A stretch of 64,000 nt of DNA from Populus alba (taxonomy: Eukaryota > Streptophyta > Magnoliopsida > Malpighiales > Salicaceae). The stretch is from NCBI RefSeq assembly GCF_005239225.2, contig NC_133299.1, positions 15,363,154 to 15,427,153 on the forward strand. Reading direction: 5' to 3'. This document shows, one piece after another, positions 1 through 13,145 of this stretch (positions are counted from its first letter, which is position 1; the number at the start of each line of letters is the position of its first letter). The translations under genes and the position numbers were made by a program. The notes beneath the pieces were generated by a model. It was not told the origin of the DNA. It saw only the letters and a program-made list of their open reading frames with translations, and ran no database searches.

Positions 1-940
1 CACTAATTGATCTGTATAAAAAACCAAATTTAGAGATATTTAGAAAAAAAAAAGTTACTACCATATCTTTCTAGACTAATCAGTGATGAAGGGAGATGCC
101 AAAATATATAATAGAAAATTCTAATAAATTTATAGTCCTTCTAGGAAAAGACACTTCTTGTTCATGCATGATTAATTTTCTTTGTAATTACGTTTCAAGA
201 AGACAATTCATCTAGGTAAAAAGAAAATGAAGTGGGCCTACTCAAATGCAATCACTTGAAATCCCCACCTCCCATCACCAAAAGGAAAGGCTAGTATGTT
301 CTTTTATGTAATCATAAAAATGCAACCATTATTAGACATCAATTGACAAAACTCTTCTGGAAAATGAAAGAGAAATTGAATTGTTAATTGAAAAAAACAA
401 GGCACTCCAATTAAAATGGGCAATACTTGCTCAAGACATCACCGGGTTTTATTTATTCCTTTTTCCCAAGGATTCAGTCAACCTCATCTTTAACACATTT
501 TTTTTTAAATACCAATTAACACAAAATCAGAGCTATTATGTTATAAGAAAAAAATTACTAACGTACAAAACAAGAATTGAAGAAACTAGAAAGAGTGAGT
601 TTGTGGGTGTGGCTAAATAAGAGAGAAATAATGAGAATAAGGGAAGAATGACAGATAGGGGTGTTGTATGGTTGTGCAGCGCGTTACGGGATAAAGAGAA
701 AAGAAAAGAAAAATATTTAAAGAGTAGAAAAAAATAATAATATTTATACTAAAGACTTTCTAAGATTATTACACTTATTAAATCTGCAGGTTGGGTCGGG
801 TTAAGTGGGTTTCAAACATCCCAACTTATCACCCGACCCATGATATCCATTCATGTAGTTTTTTAACCCACTAACATTTGTAATATCAACATTACCAGAC
901 TTTAATAGGTTAATGCAAATATTTTAGATACTTTGATTTT
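1..940. other. AT-rich intergenic sequence
   Basis: No coding evidence. The short open frames here are low-complexity and lack any recognisable motif. An imperfect foldback lies at 791-840 and is described among the findings. Confidence 0.6.
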
Positions 941-2324
941 TTGAATACCCTTAGAAATTTATATAACAATTTTATAATTATTTATTACAATTTTTTTCCT
1001 CTTTAAAATAAACTTAGCATTAGTAAAAATAAGTTGTTTTAGTTGTATTTCAGCAAGCATTATAAAGAGAAAAGAGTAATAAAGTCTAATAAGAATTCTT
1101 GTGTTTTGAGACATTTTTTTGATAGAATTTTGTCTTTCTTTATGCTTAATAAATTTATTGTATTGTTTTTCTTTATGTTTGTTAATAATGGAGTCTAACA
1201 ATTCTTGGTGGTTAGTACCGTGTTGGTATAACCATGATTGAAAGATGATACAAAACAAGACATGCTCCTATAGTAGGGGATGGGGTGATTTTCCCATAAG
1301 ATAGAAATATTAAAAAACTAGTGATAAAGAACATGTATATAAATATTATAGAACTGAAATGACATGAAGCGAAGCTGAAAACCCTTAGGGATCGTCAGGA
1401 TAGTTATCATGAATCCATGATCAAATTTAAAGAACCTGTTTCAGAGGTAAGAGTAGAGGAAATAACCTTTGGATTGAGATGAGTATCGTAGAGGTTTATG
1501 ATTTCACACACACACACACACCTTATGGATAAAGAAATTTATCAATTAGTTGAATGAAGCAGAAATGATTTTTTTAGTGTAAGAAAGCAACAAAGCAAAT
1601 GAAGAAATCACTATTAGATTAAAGTGCGAGCTTCTACTTAGTGGAAGAAAATGAAGAAGTATTAGGAAAGGCGAGGAAAATAAAAGATTAATGATTTGTA
1701 AAAGATGAAGGAACACTTTTTTTTTTTTTTTCCAGGTACACTCATACCTTATATCAATGACTCCATATATTAAGATAAAAGGGAGGACTATTGATGAATG
1801 TATTGATAATTTTTACCAACCGGTGGCTAGGAAGAATTTGTCAAAGATAGAATAATAACTAATTTCCAGGTATCTAATAAGATCATAATAGTTCATATAG
1901 GATATGCTATGTTTATAGTCTTCATGGACAGCTTTAGAATCCTATCAGAGGGATTTAACTATAATAAAACAATAGGTTATTGGGTTAACTACCATACGGC
2001 TTTTGGTTTGACCAAAACAATAAAGAGGTGCACACTAACGAACATAAATCATTTGCTCGACTTGAATAAGCAACTTAACAAACTACATATCAAGGTTTTG
2101 AATTTGGCTTTAAAATTTGAAGTTTCATATATGGTGAACATGGGCATTAATCTTTTGATTTCCATAAGTTAGAGAGTTATCCAAATAAAAATTTGCGATA
2201 GAAAAACCTGAGAAGAAAGCGAGTGATCTTATTTATGATGATTCAAATGGTAGTGATAAGATTTTGCAAGGAGATAACAATATTACCTTTGTCATGTAAA
2301 AGAGCTTGCTTGCTCGTAAAGGTG

Positions 2325-2685
2325 ACTCAAGTGTGGATTGTCTATATACTAGTCTCTTCCATTCAACTTGTATAATCAAGGATAAGATATATGATATGAT
2401 AATTGATAAAAGTAGATGTGAACATGTGATATCGATTGAGGCAATAGATAAGTAGCAATTCATGATAGAAAATATTCTCAAGTTCTGCAAACAAAATTGG
2501 CTAAAATAATATAACAAGGTAATCGTGAACAAATATTGTTTTGTTTTTTTTATAGGTAAGAGATGTTTTGATAGCATTTGATGTGATGTGGTGTCTATGG
2601 ATATATGTCTAAACCATAACAATTTGATAGGAAGGTCATACATAACATGTGATGTAACACATTTACCCCAAGTATAAAAGGAAAA
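2325..2685 (+). pseudogene. Retrotransposon aspartic-protease region, degenerate
   Basis: Conceptual translation with several stops and at least one frame change gives blocks typical of the gag-pro region of plant Ty3-gypsy elements. A block like FHSTCIIKDKIYDMIIDKS is followed by HVISIEAIDK, VIVNKYC, IGKRCFDSI and CDVVSMDICL. In intact elements this region holds the aspartic protease with a D-S/T-G active site. Here the active site reads D-K-S at about 2401-2409, so it would be inactive even without the stops. The order of blocks (zinc-knuckle side to protease to start of pol) matches the family. The assignment is by recalled family pattern, not by a search. Confidence 0.6.
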
Positions 2686-3680
2686 TGTATGGTGTTATCG
2701 CCCAAGGAAAAAAAAGCATTTGTTACTAGTAAAGGTAAAATATGTTATTCTTATCCTAGTTTATAAAGAAGGAAGAAAAGAAGAAGAGTTTGAGAATAAG
2801 AATGATGTAAGAAAATGTACATTATGGAACAAGTCATTAACTATTATTAATGGTTCCATAAAAATTAAGAGTGTTAGTGGAATTGATACTTAGCCTACTT
2901 TATATGAGTTGAATAACCGTATATAATAACACAATAAAAGTCAATGAAGCTCAAACGTGCTAACACAACTTTCAATGAAAATACTCTTCAACTTCTAGAA
3001 TCACATGTCGCATTCAGGGAAAGACATTGAAATAACTTTTTTTTTTTAAGGATCATGAGTAAAGAAGTTTTTAATTTTATAGCTCTAATCATCATCATCA
3101 TCAACAATATAGTAATTCATTCAAAAACAATGATTTAAAGATCAAAATTCAAGGAAGAGTTTTTTCTAACTAGGAAGGTTAATGTAGAAGGATTCTTAGG
3201 AAGAAAATATTTATTTTGCTTAGTTATTTTTAATTATTTATTTAGTTTAGAAAATTAAATATTACGCTTGATAATTTTATTTTTTCTATTTAGTTTAAAA
3301 ATTCTTATTATAACTCCATAATTATTTATTATAATTTTTTTCTCTTTAAAATATAGATCTAGTACTAGTATAAATGAGGTTGTTTAACTTATAAATTCAA
3401 TAACAAAATATTACTCCATTTTTTTCAAGAAAAATATAAAAATAAACATTGAAAAAGTAATTTTTGTTTAAATGATGTCTTTTTACAAATGAAAAAAGAA
3501 AACAAGTTTCTCCATTTTCCCAAGACAAAACTTGATGCTGGAAAAGGCGCTTCTCCAGCTTTTTCCACCTTAGTAAGAACTTTCCTGACAAAAATAACCT
3601 TACATCCTTCATCTGATTACAATTATACCATCTATATATTTTTTTCTGTACAGTCATTCTTCTCCTCTCCATTGATGCAG

Positions 3681-3802
3681 TATTTGACATTGCAATATAT
3701 GGAGTCATTGATATAAGGTATGAGTGTCCACGAGAAGAAAAGGTGTTGCTTGATAGATACTTGAAACTTGCTGGAATTACGACATCTTTTAGGGCCAGCT
3801 AG
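3681..3802 (+). pseudogene. Possible captured exon (unidentified)
   Basis: A 41-codon frame (DAVFDIAIYGVIDIR, then YECPREEKVLLDRYLKLAG) ends in TAG at 3800-3802. It is far less AT-biased than its surroundings and reads like real protein. It is preceded by a good 3' splice-site context (tctcctctccattgatgcag). About 110 bases upstream another short sensible frame (TKLDAGKGASPAFSTL) runs into a GTAAGA donor-like site at 3572. The phases of the two pieces do not obviously join. The block lies inside the sequence that splits the gypsy 3' LTR-like copy. I do not recognise the parent gene, and a small unrelated pseudogene is equally possible. Confidence 0.3.
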
Positions 3803-4118
3803 TTTATGACACTTCCTTCAATGGTCTTGAGTTGTGACTTATCAAGTTTTTTTGTTTTTTATAATTGTGAATCCATCACCAATTTCTGCCTTTTTTTGTG
3901 TGTCAAATAATGCAGTGCTTTTGGGTTATTAATTATTACAAGTTTTATATGTATTTTCAGTTTGGAATGAAGATTCCACTTTTATAATAATCATTCTAAT
4001 ATTTATTAAGAATTTTATTGAATCTTAATTAATATATTATTAATATAATATAAAAATGAAATGAAATTTCATTATTAATACATTTTAATAGTCAAAATCA
4101 TTTATTATTATTATAATT

Positions 4119-4220
4119 TGTTAATTAATGTGGGTGTCCAGACGAGTTTATGCACATCTCGACTAATTTATTGGACCTTAAGGTTAATGACTATATAAAC
4201 TTTTAGTAATTATGAAGGGA
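4119..4220 (-). mobile_element. SINE 3' fragment
   Basis: The sequence gtgggtgtccagacgag, then atctcgactaattt, ggttaatgactatataaa and tttagtaat follows the same order of words as the 3' half of the full SINE copies at 39.4-40.2 kb. The tRNA-like 5' half is absent. It lies just left of the point where the gypsy 3' LTR-like copy resumes. Confidence 0.6.
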
Positions 4221-4399
4221 TTGAAAGAAGACATTAGCTTTTATTTCAGCAAAGCATTATAAGGAGAAAATTAAGTACTAAAAGTCCAATAAGAGTTCGC
4301 GTGTTTGAGATATTTTTCCGCAAAATTTTATCTTTTTTTATGTTCTTCTTCTAAACTTGATATGGACAGTATTTTTCCTCTTAAAACTAAATGATTTTT

Positions 4400-7300
4400 T
4401 TAGAGTCTTTCTTAATTAAAGGTTAAATCCTGATCGATACCATGAAAAACAAATTGTTCTAGTTGTCAAACATCCTAAATGAGCAATCATTTCTTGTGGG
4501 CTACAATGTAATGTTTTGCTCCAATTTAGAAAAAAATGAGACAATAATTATCATCCCCACATGAAAAATTTGCATGCCTGCGAGTGACAGATGCTCCTCG
4601 ATAGGGATCTTTAATGCTTTCGGTAGCTAGAAACTACCCTGATTCGGGAGAGCATCGTGAGAAATTGCTAAATCTATAAATGTTTTGCCCTTCTACCCAA
4701 AGTTTGTAGGTCATGTTGTCTTCAAGTGTAGGACCCCTCATGCTTGTTAAGGGCACGGGACAATTCCTTATTATTACAAGAAACATGCAGAATGCCGTGA
4801 AGGGGGGCCGGGCACCTGAGCATAGAAACATACTTTGTGCGTAATTGAACTCAGCAAACCAACAACGAAAACTGGACATGGTCTGACTAACAATCTGGAA
4901 AATTTTGTAGTTTAGTTATTTTTACACTTGCCCTATGTGTTTTGAAAAATTACATTTTATATTTTAAACTTTGATGTGCGCAAAACAGTTTACATCCTAA
5001 ATTATCATATAGTTTAGTCTATTTTACACTTATTTAAAATGTAGATTATAATTTTTTTAAACATAAAGTTTAAGTATAAAAATGATTAAAATATAAAATA
5101 TAGAATAATCGGGTAATTTTCCATCTAAAAATAATGCAATAATTTTGGGGTTTGGTTTGGATGATAAGTGCGCTTATTTTTCCATGTTATGAATTTATTT
5201 TTGAATTTAAAGAGAAGGCAGTTCAGGACTTAATAAAAGATTGGACATAATCACAATATGAAAAGCCAGTTTAAAAATATCTTAACGATATATAAGATTG
5301 AAAAAAAATAAAATACATGGAATCCTTCCGTGTTCTTGATAATATAATGAATCATGTGCATAGAACACATTTTTATTTCAAATCAATGATTAAGAATAAG
5401 ACTTAAATACATGGATGCTCTGTAGTTATTCAACATATAATTGAGAAGTCATTTGAATTTAAGATAAAATATAATCATTGATTTGAATTTAATATTTTTT
5501 ATATGGCACAAAAGATATTTTCGAGATAGTTTGTATTTTAATCTCAATTAAGTTTTTTTTCCTCAATAATCTTAAAAATATATCATTCACATTTTAAAAA
5601 AATTACTTTCTTAGATATTAATTTTTAAATTTAAATAAAAAAATAGTATTAACATATACTAAAAGGACTTGACTTTTCATTCTTTAACATTGATTGATTG
5701 AGAATTGAGTTTCATAATTTGTTTTAATTTACTTTATATATAGTTATCTCAATTTTATGACTCATGTTTGACAGGTTAATCCATGTTGACTCGACTAATT
5801 TTTTTTTAGTTGAATTTTATCTTTAATTTCACCCTTTAATATTAGGTTTATTGAGAATTGGCTTGAATAAAGTTTTTATTTTTAGAGTTAGCAAAGTCTC
5901 ATAACCTAGATAGTAAATTTAACAAGTTAATTCGAGTTGATCTGAGTTAATCTGATATATTTTATTTTAATATTTATAAAAAAATATTATCTTGATTTTT
6001 CTTAAATCAAATTATATTTTTATTTAACATCCTGATTGTTTTTATTATATCTCCCAAATCAGACCAGATGAAGTCATAAAAATTTCAGCTTAGATTAGGC
6101 TTTCCACAGTAGCAATTTTAGGTTGGTGGAATGGCTATGCTTGAATCATTCGTCTTCATGCTTTTTTGCAAAACAAATTTCTTATTAAAATAGAGAATTT
6201 TTTAATACTTAAATTAGTAAAATATACGAGGGAATCATAGTACAAGAGAGTAAAAAAATGAAATAGTTACAGTTATCCGGTGGTGTGTAGCTTACCAATA
6301 ATGGAGAAATGATGGAGATCCTCATGGTAAGTGGATGTAGAGAGATTGATGCTCTTCTTATGGATGGAGAGTTATATTGCAGAGCAGAGTTGTCGATGCC
6401 TTATCCTGCTCCCATGATATTATGAAAATGTTGGTGATTGAGAGTTTATTGACGAGAAAAATATTTATTTTTATTTTTGTATTTTTTCAGGATTAAAATG
6501 AAAAAAAAAAAAAAAAAAAGGGGTCGGGGAGGACCACGCCGTTAGGGCATAGCTACAAACAAAATAGCCGAAGGAAAGCGATGCTCATGCATTAGACACG
6601 TTGTCAATTGTCAGTCTGAGACTTAACTCTGATGGACCACCTAAAATTTTGTATGTTGGAAGCGCACACGCACACGCACACGCACACGTGATAATTGATA
6701 CAATGCTAGGGAGGGTCCAGACAAGATTTGCACTCCCAAGAGTTCCTTTTAAGTATTCTGTCTTCACGTTATTTCCTTTCACACGGATGCTATTTTTCAT
6801 AAATTAGAATACGGTGGTTGCATAAATACACGTCATTCGAGAGTTCTCCATACTTGTGGAGTTTTCTTCATCTACATGTAGCCTGCAATTGCCACGATGC
6901 AAATATCAGTAACAATATCCTAATTGATTTTAATAATATATTTTATTTTTTATTCAAATTCATTAATTTTATAGATATTTAGTTGGATACTTTGAAACTT
7001 TATAATGAAGAATGCTCCTCGATTACTTGTGAACATGTTAGACCAATCTCAAAGATATTACAAATTGAGATTAATAATGTCCTTCGCTATCAATTTTTTT
7101 TTTTTGGATTGTTTAACAAATTGAACTCAAAAGATATTACATATATAGTTAAATTTTAATGACTCCACTATCGTATTAAACTTGATAATTGAGTTTATGT
7201 TTTATTTAAAATATTTAAGTATTGAAGTTGGTGACTTTTTCTTAATTTTATATTTCAGTATTTTTGTTTTATTTTATTTGGGATACATTTCAGTAACAAG

Positions 7301-9700
7301 ATAGAAAAAAGTTGAATTTTTTCCTTGCACCAAAATTGTAACTAATTTTGATTTGCTTGAGATAAATTCCGCAATTATCTCATTTTATTAGATTTGTTTA
7401 TTTTGTGTATTTTCTAGATTTTTTCATGTTTGTTTTTAAAAAATATTTTTCTATGTTTATTTCCTTGTAAAATATTTTACTAGAAAATTAGTTAATGATA
7501 AATATTTTAGAGTTAATCTTCAAACTTAGTTCATTTGTTGGAAAATATTTTCAACTCATAAAATTTTATAAAATATTTTACAAATAATAATCTAATTACA
7601 TTGTTATCCAAATATTTTAACCACTACCCTCATTTCAACATCACCATGACCACCTCTTCCTCCTCCACAACCACTACCTCCTCCTCCATCACATTTTTTT
7701 TACCAACATCATGACCACCTCTTTTACTGCTATTGCCATCTCATCACCAACACTCTTTTTTTTTTTTTTTTTTATCATTGCGGGGCATCCTCACCAACAC
7801 TTTCTCTACCACCAACACCTCCTCGTAATCACTATCATAATTTCACTACCATCTTTGAAAATATTTTATGGAAGAACATTTTACCATGTGAAATATTTTA
7901 TGCAAATTAAATGAATCCTTATATGAAAAATTAAAAGATATCTCATAGACTAGTCGAAGCATATAATTTCTCTCACACACACACATTCCAAACATGGTCC
8001 CCATGAGCGCCAAATCTCATTAGTAAAAAATAATTAATTGAAAAATTTATAAATAAAGAAACATAAGGTAAAATAATTAATCATGAAATAAAAAAGTTAC
8101 CGAGTTTGAGTTTATTGTAAAATAATATTTTAGATTATACAAAATTATTTTTTGCGAATTTAAATTTGAGCTTTGATATACTCCTTGAAGAATTATCTCT
8201 TCCAACACATTCTATTATCTAGTTCAGCCCATGAATAGTAGAACTAATCAATTTATATCCAAAAGTATTTTTTACAAGCATGCATAATTTTCTCCGACTC
8301 AAAATATATATGATTTAAAGATAAAAAATATTCAGGTTTAATTCTAATTTTATGGAAGGGTAATCAAAGTTAATAATGGAGAAATTTCATAAAGTTTAGT
8401 TCTACAAAAGGGGTTGAAGAAGAATGTTGTGTGGTTGATTTTTTTGCATTGTTTGAATAGATTTTTTCTACAGAATTTGACATTTTTTTTCATTTTTTTT
8501 TCCATCTTAACTCTTATGATTTTTTTAAAGCTCTATTTTTTTTTTATCCCTCATAATCTAAAGCTTAGGTTCAACTTTTGTTGAGAGACATTGATTATAA
8601 TTTTTTAAAGTTGGACTTTATTTAAAAATGTACATAATCAAGGAGGAATTGTTGAAATCTTGGGAAACTTATTAAAGCTAATCCTTTTGCACCAATTGAA
8701 AAATAGTAAAACTTTAAAAAATAAATGTTTGATTTTTGACAACAACATTAAATTTTTATATTGGTTATATACTAAGTTCTTCAACAAGTATTTTTTAATT
8801 TTTTTATTTAAGTATATTTTCAATATATTGTTAGAATGTATGCTATTAGTTAATTTCAATTTCTTATGCGTTATTTTAATTAATATGCATGTTGTGATTG
8901 CATTTCAATTTTTTATGCAAGTTTATATATTTTTATAGTAATGTTACCATGATCTTATATATTAAATGATTATAAACTAAATATATGTATACTCACTTTT
9001 CTAGGTGACTTTTTTATAATAATAATAATAAGAAGAAGATAGATCAATTGCAGCTCTCCAAGGTAAAATTTTAAGAATAAAAAAGATGAAGAGATAATTT
9101 ATTTGTGCAAAAATGCATGCAACAGTTTCTTTATTGAATTACAATTACAGTTAAAATTCCATCAAATTATAATGCCAAAAATACTCAAGTACATGAACTT
9201 TATTGCAGTATATGGTCGGGCTATGTATAATGAAGAAAGTAAATTGCTGGGAACGCAAGTTTTGTTAGAAGTCAAATCATTGAAAAATATTAATTTATTT
9301 TTTTAAAAAATAATTTTAAAAACACTTAAAATACATATATTATAACACGGAATCAAACACTCGACACGCTGCTCAACCTATCATGAACTCCGTGTGGGGA
9401 GGGGGGGGTAATTTGAAGGCTTTGCATGCCAGCAAAATCGGACAAAAAAGACTGAAAATCATGGAAGACATTGATTGGCATTTCGCAGTAAAAAAATCAC
9501 AGAGGCTTTGTCACATGGGATAACAAATTGAAGAACTGGTTCTTTTAATAAAGTAATAAAAAACTTGTGATGATTACGAGAGACCCAATTTTATGTTTTG
9601 CTTAGGTGAATTAGGAGTCGTGGCCACAGAAAGTCATTTACACTTGGCCCCATCCCCATTTCTTTGATGCAACCTTTTTCTCCCTTTATGGACCACACCT
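4400..9700. other. AT-rich intergenic region with simple repeats
   Basis: No gene can be supported. About 4560-4880 is more complex and less AT-rich, with an open minus-strand frame of 81 codons, but it matches nothing I recognise. About 5690-5990 contains degenerate ggttaatccatgttgactcga-type sequence, seen again in several other gaps of this window. A (GCACAC)n tract lies at 6663-6688. Homopolymer runs occur at 6498-6520 and 7757-7773, and a CCACCTC-type low-complexity stretch at 7640-7700. Confidence 0.55.
6663..6690. repeat. (GCACAC)n microsatellite
   Basis: Four near-perfect copies of the hexamer gcacac. They create spurious Ala-His or Ala-Cys repeats in both strands' frames, which should not be taken as coding. 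Confidence 0.85.
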
Positions 9701-9874
9701 CCCTTCTTTCCGATTCCAATTTGTCCCTCTAGTTATCCTCTCAACACTCTCCAGGCTCAGCCAAAGCTTTTGGTATAGACAAATCCAGCAACCTTTTCTG
9801 TTCCGCTAGCCACTGTTTTCACTCACAAATACACAGAAAAAGAGGGTGAGGGGAGGGGAAGGGTGGTGTTTTTG

Positions 9875-11134
9875 ATGGGCAACAATAGGTTTAGGTTATC
9901 AGATATGATGCCCAATGCTTGGTTTTACAAGCTCAAAGACATGGGCAAAACAAGGAACCACAACACCACCACTCATTCCACAAAGAAAAAACATGCTACA
10001 TCGGCGGCGGCGGCGGCGGCTGTAGCTGAATCTCAGCAGCCACCGTCCAAGCCAAAACATCCTCACTACAATTCTTGTCCGAGAAAATCATACTACAACA
10101 CTAGGGAGCTTATCTCAAGTGACCAAAAAATTCACACCTCCCCGAGAAACTCAAAATCCACAGACACCCTTTTTCCTGACCCACCAAGAAGATCATCGAA
10201 ACAGAGAGCTAGGAAAAGGACCATCAAGTCCTCCTCTCCTAAGCTAGTCACCTCTTCTGTCTCTTCCGTTTGCGACTGCCGTGCTACCCTATGGACCAAA
10301 TCAAATTCTCCTCCAGACTACTCAGCTTCTCTTTCTGATAGTTCTCTTGATCAGGAGACGGATTTCTCTGACTCATTTCCACCAGAATTCAGGTCTGACT
10401 GTGTTCTTGCTACTGACTCATTTGATAAAATGTTGTCTTGGTCAAGTTCTAATTGTGACTGCAAACTAGATTCTAATAACTGTGATGATATTGTTACCAA
10501 AATGGATGAGAAATATATTGCTAGGAGATCAGATGATGTGGACGTGTTTCACAAAATATCTAATCTTGATCTCCCTCCCATCATAACAAAGCCCCCTAAA
10601 TTTGATGATCAAGTGGAAGATTTCAAGAAGAAAGACACCCTGGAACCAGTCAAGTATAGAAGGAGTTCAGCTAAATATGAGGAAACAAACGCTAATGCTT
10701 CTTTATCTGTTAAGGTTGTCAAAGATGGGAGCATTGCTGCAATGAAAGAACATAAGACTAATACTACTGTCAGGAGAAATTCTGTCACTTCACCAGGAGT
10801 TAGGCTAAGAGTCAATTCTCCAAGAATCTCAAATAGGAAAATCCAGGCATACAATAATGGTCGAAAGAGTGTGTCATCAACCACAAACTCACTGTCTCGG
10901 TCGCGAAGAAGCCTTTCAGATAGCTTGGCAGTGGTGAAATCTTCTTTTGATCCTCAGAAAGATTTCAGGGAATCAATGATGGAGATGATAGTGGAGAACA
11001 ATATCAACGCATCAAAGGACTTGGAAGACCTTCTTGCTTGTTATCTTTCACTCAATTCTGATGAATATCATGACCTTATTATTAAGGTGTTCAAGCAAAT
11101 CTGGTTTGATCTCTCTGACATCAAGTTGCAGTGA
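9875..11134 (+). CDS. OVATE family protein (OFP), transcriptional repressor
   Basis: Intronless gene for 419 residues. Residues 1-23 ([20 protein letters not shown] and following) are the signature N-terminus of the OFP1-4 type group. That is why the ATG at 9875 is preferred over the in-frame ATG at 9863. An alanine run lies at 44-49 and is encoded by a GCG repeat. A basic KQRARKR cluster at about 109-115 could serve nuclear import. The conserved block [10 protein letters not shown] is at 231-240. The C-terminal OVATE domain spans roughly 350-413, with the typical F-R-E-S-M-M-E-M-I and LEDLL-x-CYLSLN-x-x-E-Y-H blocks. Members of this family are nuclear repressors that bind KNOX/BELL homeodomain proteins and shape organs, cell elongation and secondary walls; the role here is inferred from that. 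The upstream region is C/T-rich, and a C-run followed by a T-run lies just after the stop. Confidence 0.95.
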   Translation: MGNNRFRLSDMMPNAWFYKLKDMGKTRNHNTTTHSTKKKHATSAAAAAAVAESQQPPSKPKHPHYNSCPRKSYYNTRELISSDQKIHTSPRNSKSTDTLFPDPPRRSSKQRARKRTIKSSSPKLVTSSVSSVCDCRATLWTKSNSPPDYSASLSDSSLDQETDFSDSFPPEFRSDCVLATDSFDKMLSWSSSNCDCKLDSNNCDDIVTKMDEKYIARRSDDVDVFHKISNLDLPPIITKPPKFDDQVEDFKKKDTLEPVKYRRSSAKYEETNANASLSVKVVKDGSIAAMKEHKTNTTVRRNSVTSPGVRLRVNSPRISNRKIQAYNNGRKSVSSTTNSLSRSRRSLSDSLAVVKSSFDPQKDFRESMMEMIVENNINASKDLEDLLACYLSLNSDEYHDLIIKVFKQIWFDLSDIKLQ

Positions 11135-12013
11135 AATCTTTCCATTGTATATTATTACCCCCCCCCCCCTGTTTTTTTTTTTTAATTTCCCCAAATAACC
11201 ATCTTGTTATAATGATATAATTTCTTATCATGAGCTGGCAGTTCTTAATATTAGCAGAATAAGTTAATTAGGTCCAATTTATAAAGAGGTCTTCTGTAAT
11301 TTTTAATATATTTATATTATAGTAAATCTTGGAGAGATTATCAAGCTTTTGTTCTGAAAAAAAGAAAAGAATATAAGGCTGTTCATGATATTAGAATTGG
11401 ACTATTTAATCAAAATAATAATAAAAAAAAAACCCAGAAACTGTTGCACTTTGCTAACTTTGGGAAGGTGCATGACTGCAGTGCCATGGTTTTTCTTTAT
11501 TTTGATTTTTTGCTCCTTTAAATTTCCGAAGGGGACAAGAAAGTTAAAAGCAAGATTGCCCTGCTAAATCATGCATGCTAGCTAACAACAACCTCAATTG
11601 ACTAAATGCCAACAAACCAACAATTTATTAGATCTCACCGTCCCAAAATCAGCCTAATATTGTTCATTTCCTCTTGATTCTGCATCTTTTCATTAGATCT
11701 ATTACTAAAATTTTGTGCATGTGAAGCCACAGAAAACTAAAGCTAATTAACATCCTTTTTAAGAGTGGCTTAAGGTTTAGGCCTCTCGAGTCCTAAATTG
11801 TAAATCCCAAAGAGGCCTCGTGACAAGAAATTTTGCTTTCTCAATGCATCTATGGACAAGAACAGATGACAGCATTGTAAATTATAGGTATTCGAATGGA
11901 TACAAGGGACCCCCTTGGATACAATACTGACTCAAACTTCAGTTTTTTCACCCAAAAGAAGACACTCTTTAAGGACAAGATTCAGTTTCTATTGTTTCTT
12001 TAAAATCTAGAAG

Positions 12014-12052
12014 CCCTTTCCCTCCCTCCCTCCCTCCCTCCCTCTCTCTCTC
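12014..12052. repeat. (CCCT)n / CT microsatellite
   Basis: About six CCCT units grading into CT repeats. Confidence 0.85.
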
Positions 12053-12974
12053 GAAAGAATGTTCAGCTTTCATACACTCCCATTTCCAGAGATGAACACT
12101 AAAGAAAGAAAACGAAAGCTGCAAATTCAAAATACTTAAAAGATGATCAACAATTAATAAAGAAGGAAAGAGAAGGGTACTAAATTCAAATTTCTACGCA
12201 CAGTATGAAACCAAAACAACTTTTGAAGAGCACTATATATATATATATATGGTATGCTATCACAAGAAGCTTTCAAAATCTTCACAGCTTTGCCTTAAAG
12301 TTGAAAATTTGCTCACTTGAAAAGTTAAAGATGCATGGGAGATGTCAAAAGCTGAATTCACTTTCAATGGCTCAAAGACATTAGGGGTAAAGCATGCGCA
12401 AGTCCACAGTCACTGACGGGAAAAAGAAAAACTAGTTTACCATTTCAAAAGGGAAAAAAAATAAAAAATAATTGTTCATTATTTGATTAGAAAGCACCAA
12501 GGCTGAGTGTTGGATCTTTGTGGGACAAGGAGTTCCATGCTTGATTGTCATAACAAACAAAAGGGGAAATAAATAAATATTTCTCTTCAAAATCCGCAGT
12601 TAAAGGTCCCTAATTTTGCGGATTCAACTGTTTAATTAGAAATATGTAAGCCATTGACTTTCATGTTTTAATTTTGTCAAAGTGGAGGGTGGATTTGTGC
12701 TTGTCTACCACCTCTCTAATAATTAATTTCGAATGCTTAACTCGAGAAATTATATGTTAAATTTTATGTATTTAAACTGTAACTATTGAATATTTACGGT
12801 GTAGAAAAAAGATAGACTTAAAAAAATATCTTTTCAATAAAAGAGAGAATTCTCATTATTTTTGGTTTCTCTCATCTTTTTGTGCTTATTTCTTTTCTAT
12901 AACTACAACTATGCGCCATAAAATTTCCTATGAAATTAGTAATGAGAAAATTTTATTTCAATTAACCCTGTATT

Positions 12975-13145
12975 TTTACGTAAGCACCTTTTGAAAATAT
13001 TTAAATTTTATTCTATTTTTTTTATTTTAAATTAATATTTTTTGGTGTTTTTAGATCATTTTAATGTGTTAATATCAAAAATAATTTTTAAAAAATAAAA
13101 AAATATATTATTTTGATATATTTTTAAGTGAAAAATACTTTATTA
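12975..13145 (-). mobile_element. MITE-like AT-rich repeat, copy 1
   Basis: Contains the family core (ggtgtttttagatcatttt, then aatgtgttaatatcaaaaat) and the end word aagtgaaaaatactt, in the orientation taken here as minus. It is diverged, and the outer ends are not resolved. Confidence 0.55.

Larger units (their letters stand above)
950..4400 (+). mobile_element. Decayed Ty3-gypsy retrotransposon, gag-protease remnant with LTR-like direct repeats
   Basis: Seen: the segment at about 968-1155 reappears downstream in two pieces, about 3319-3395 and 4239-4350. Both copies share the run attatttatta, a T-rich tract, ctctttaaaata, then atttcagca, gcattata and ggagaaaa-like words. The order and direction match, as expected of a 5' and a 3' LTR, the latter broken by an insertion of about 850 bases. 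Just after the left copy, near 1222-1240, is a sequence resembling a degenerate initiator-Met primer site (ttggtataaccatgattg). Internal sequence carries a protease-region remnant, described separately. Reverse transcriptase, RNase H and integrase are not recognisable, so the element is internally deleted. Exact LTR ends and target duplications could not be fixed. The Ty3-gypsy assignment rests on the protease-region similarity. Confidence 0.6.

Noticed and set aside
381..620. Open frame of 79 codons
   Set aside because: AT-rich composition, no motif, no splice or promoter context.
6585..6807. Overlapping frames on both strands with Ala-His / Ala-Cys repeats
   Set aside because: Produced by the (GCACAC)n microsatellite.
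9863..9874. Upstream in-frame ATG of the OFP gene
   Set aside because: Family proteins begin at MGN-x-RF/L-RLSDM, so the ATG at 9875 fits better.
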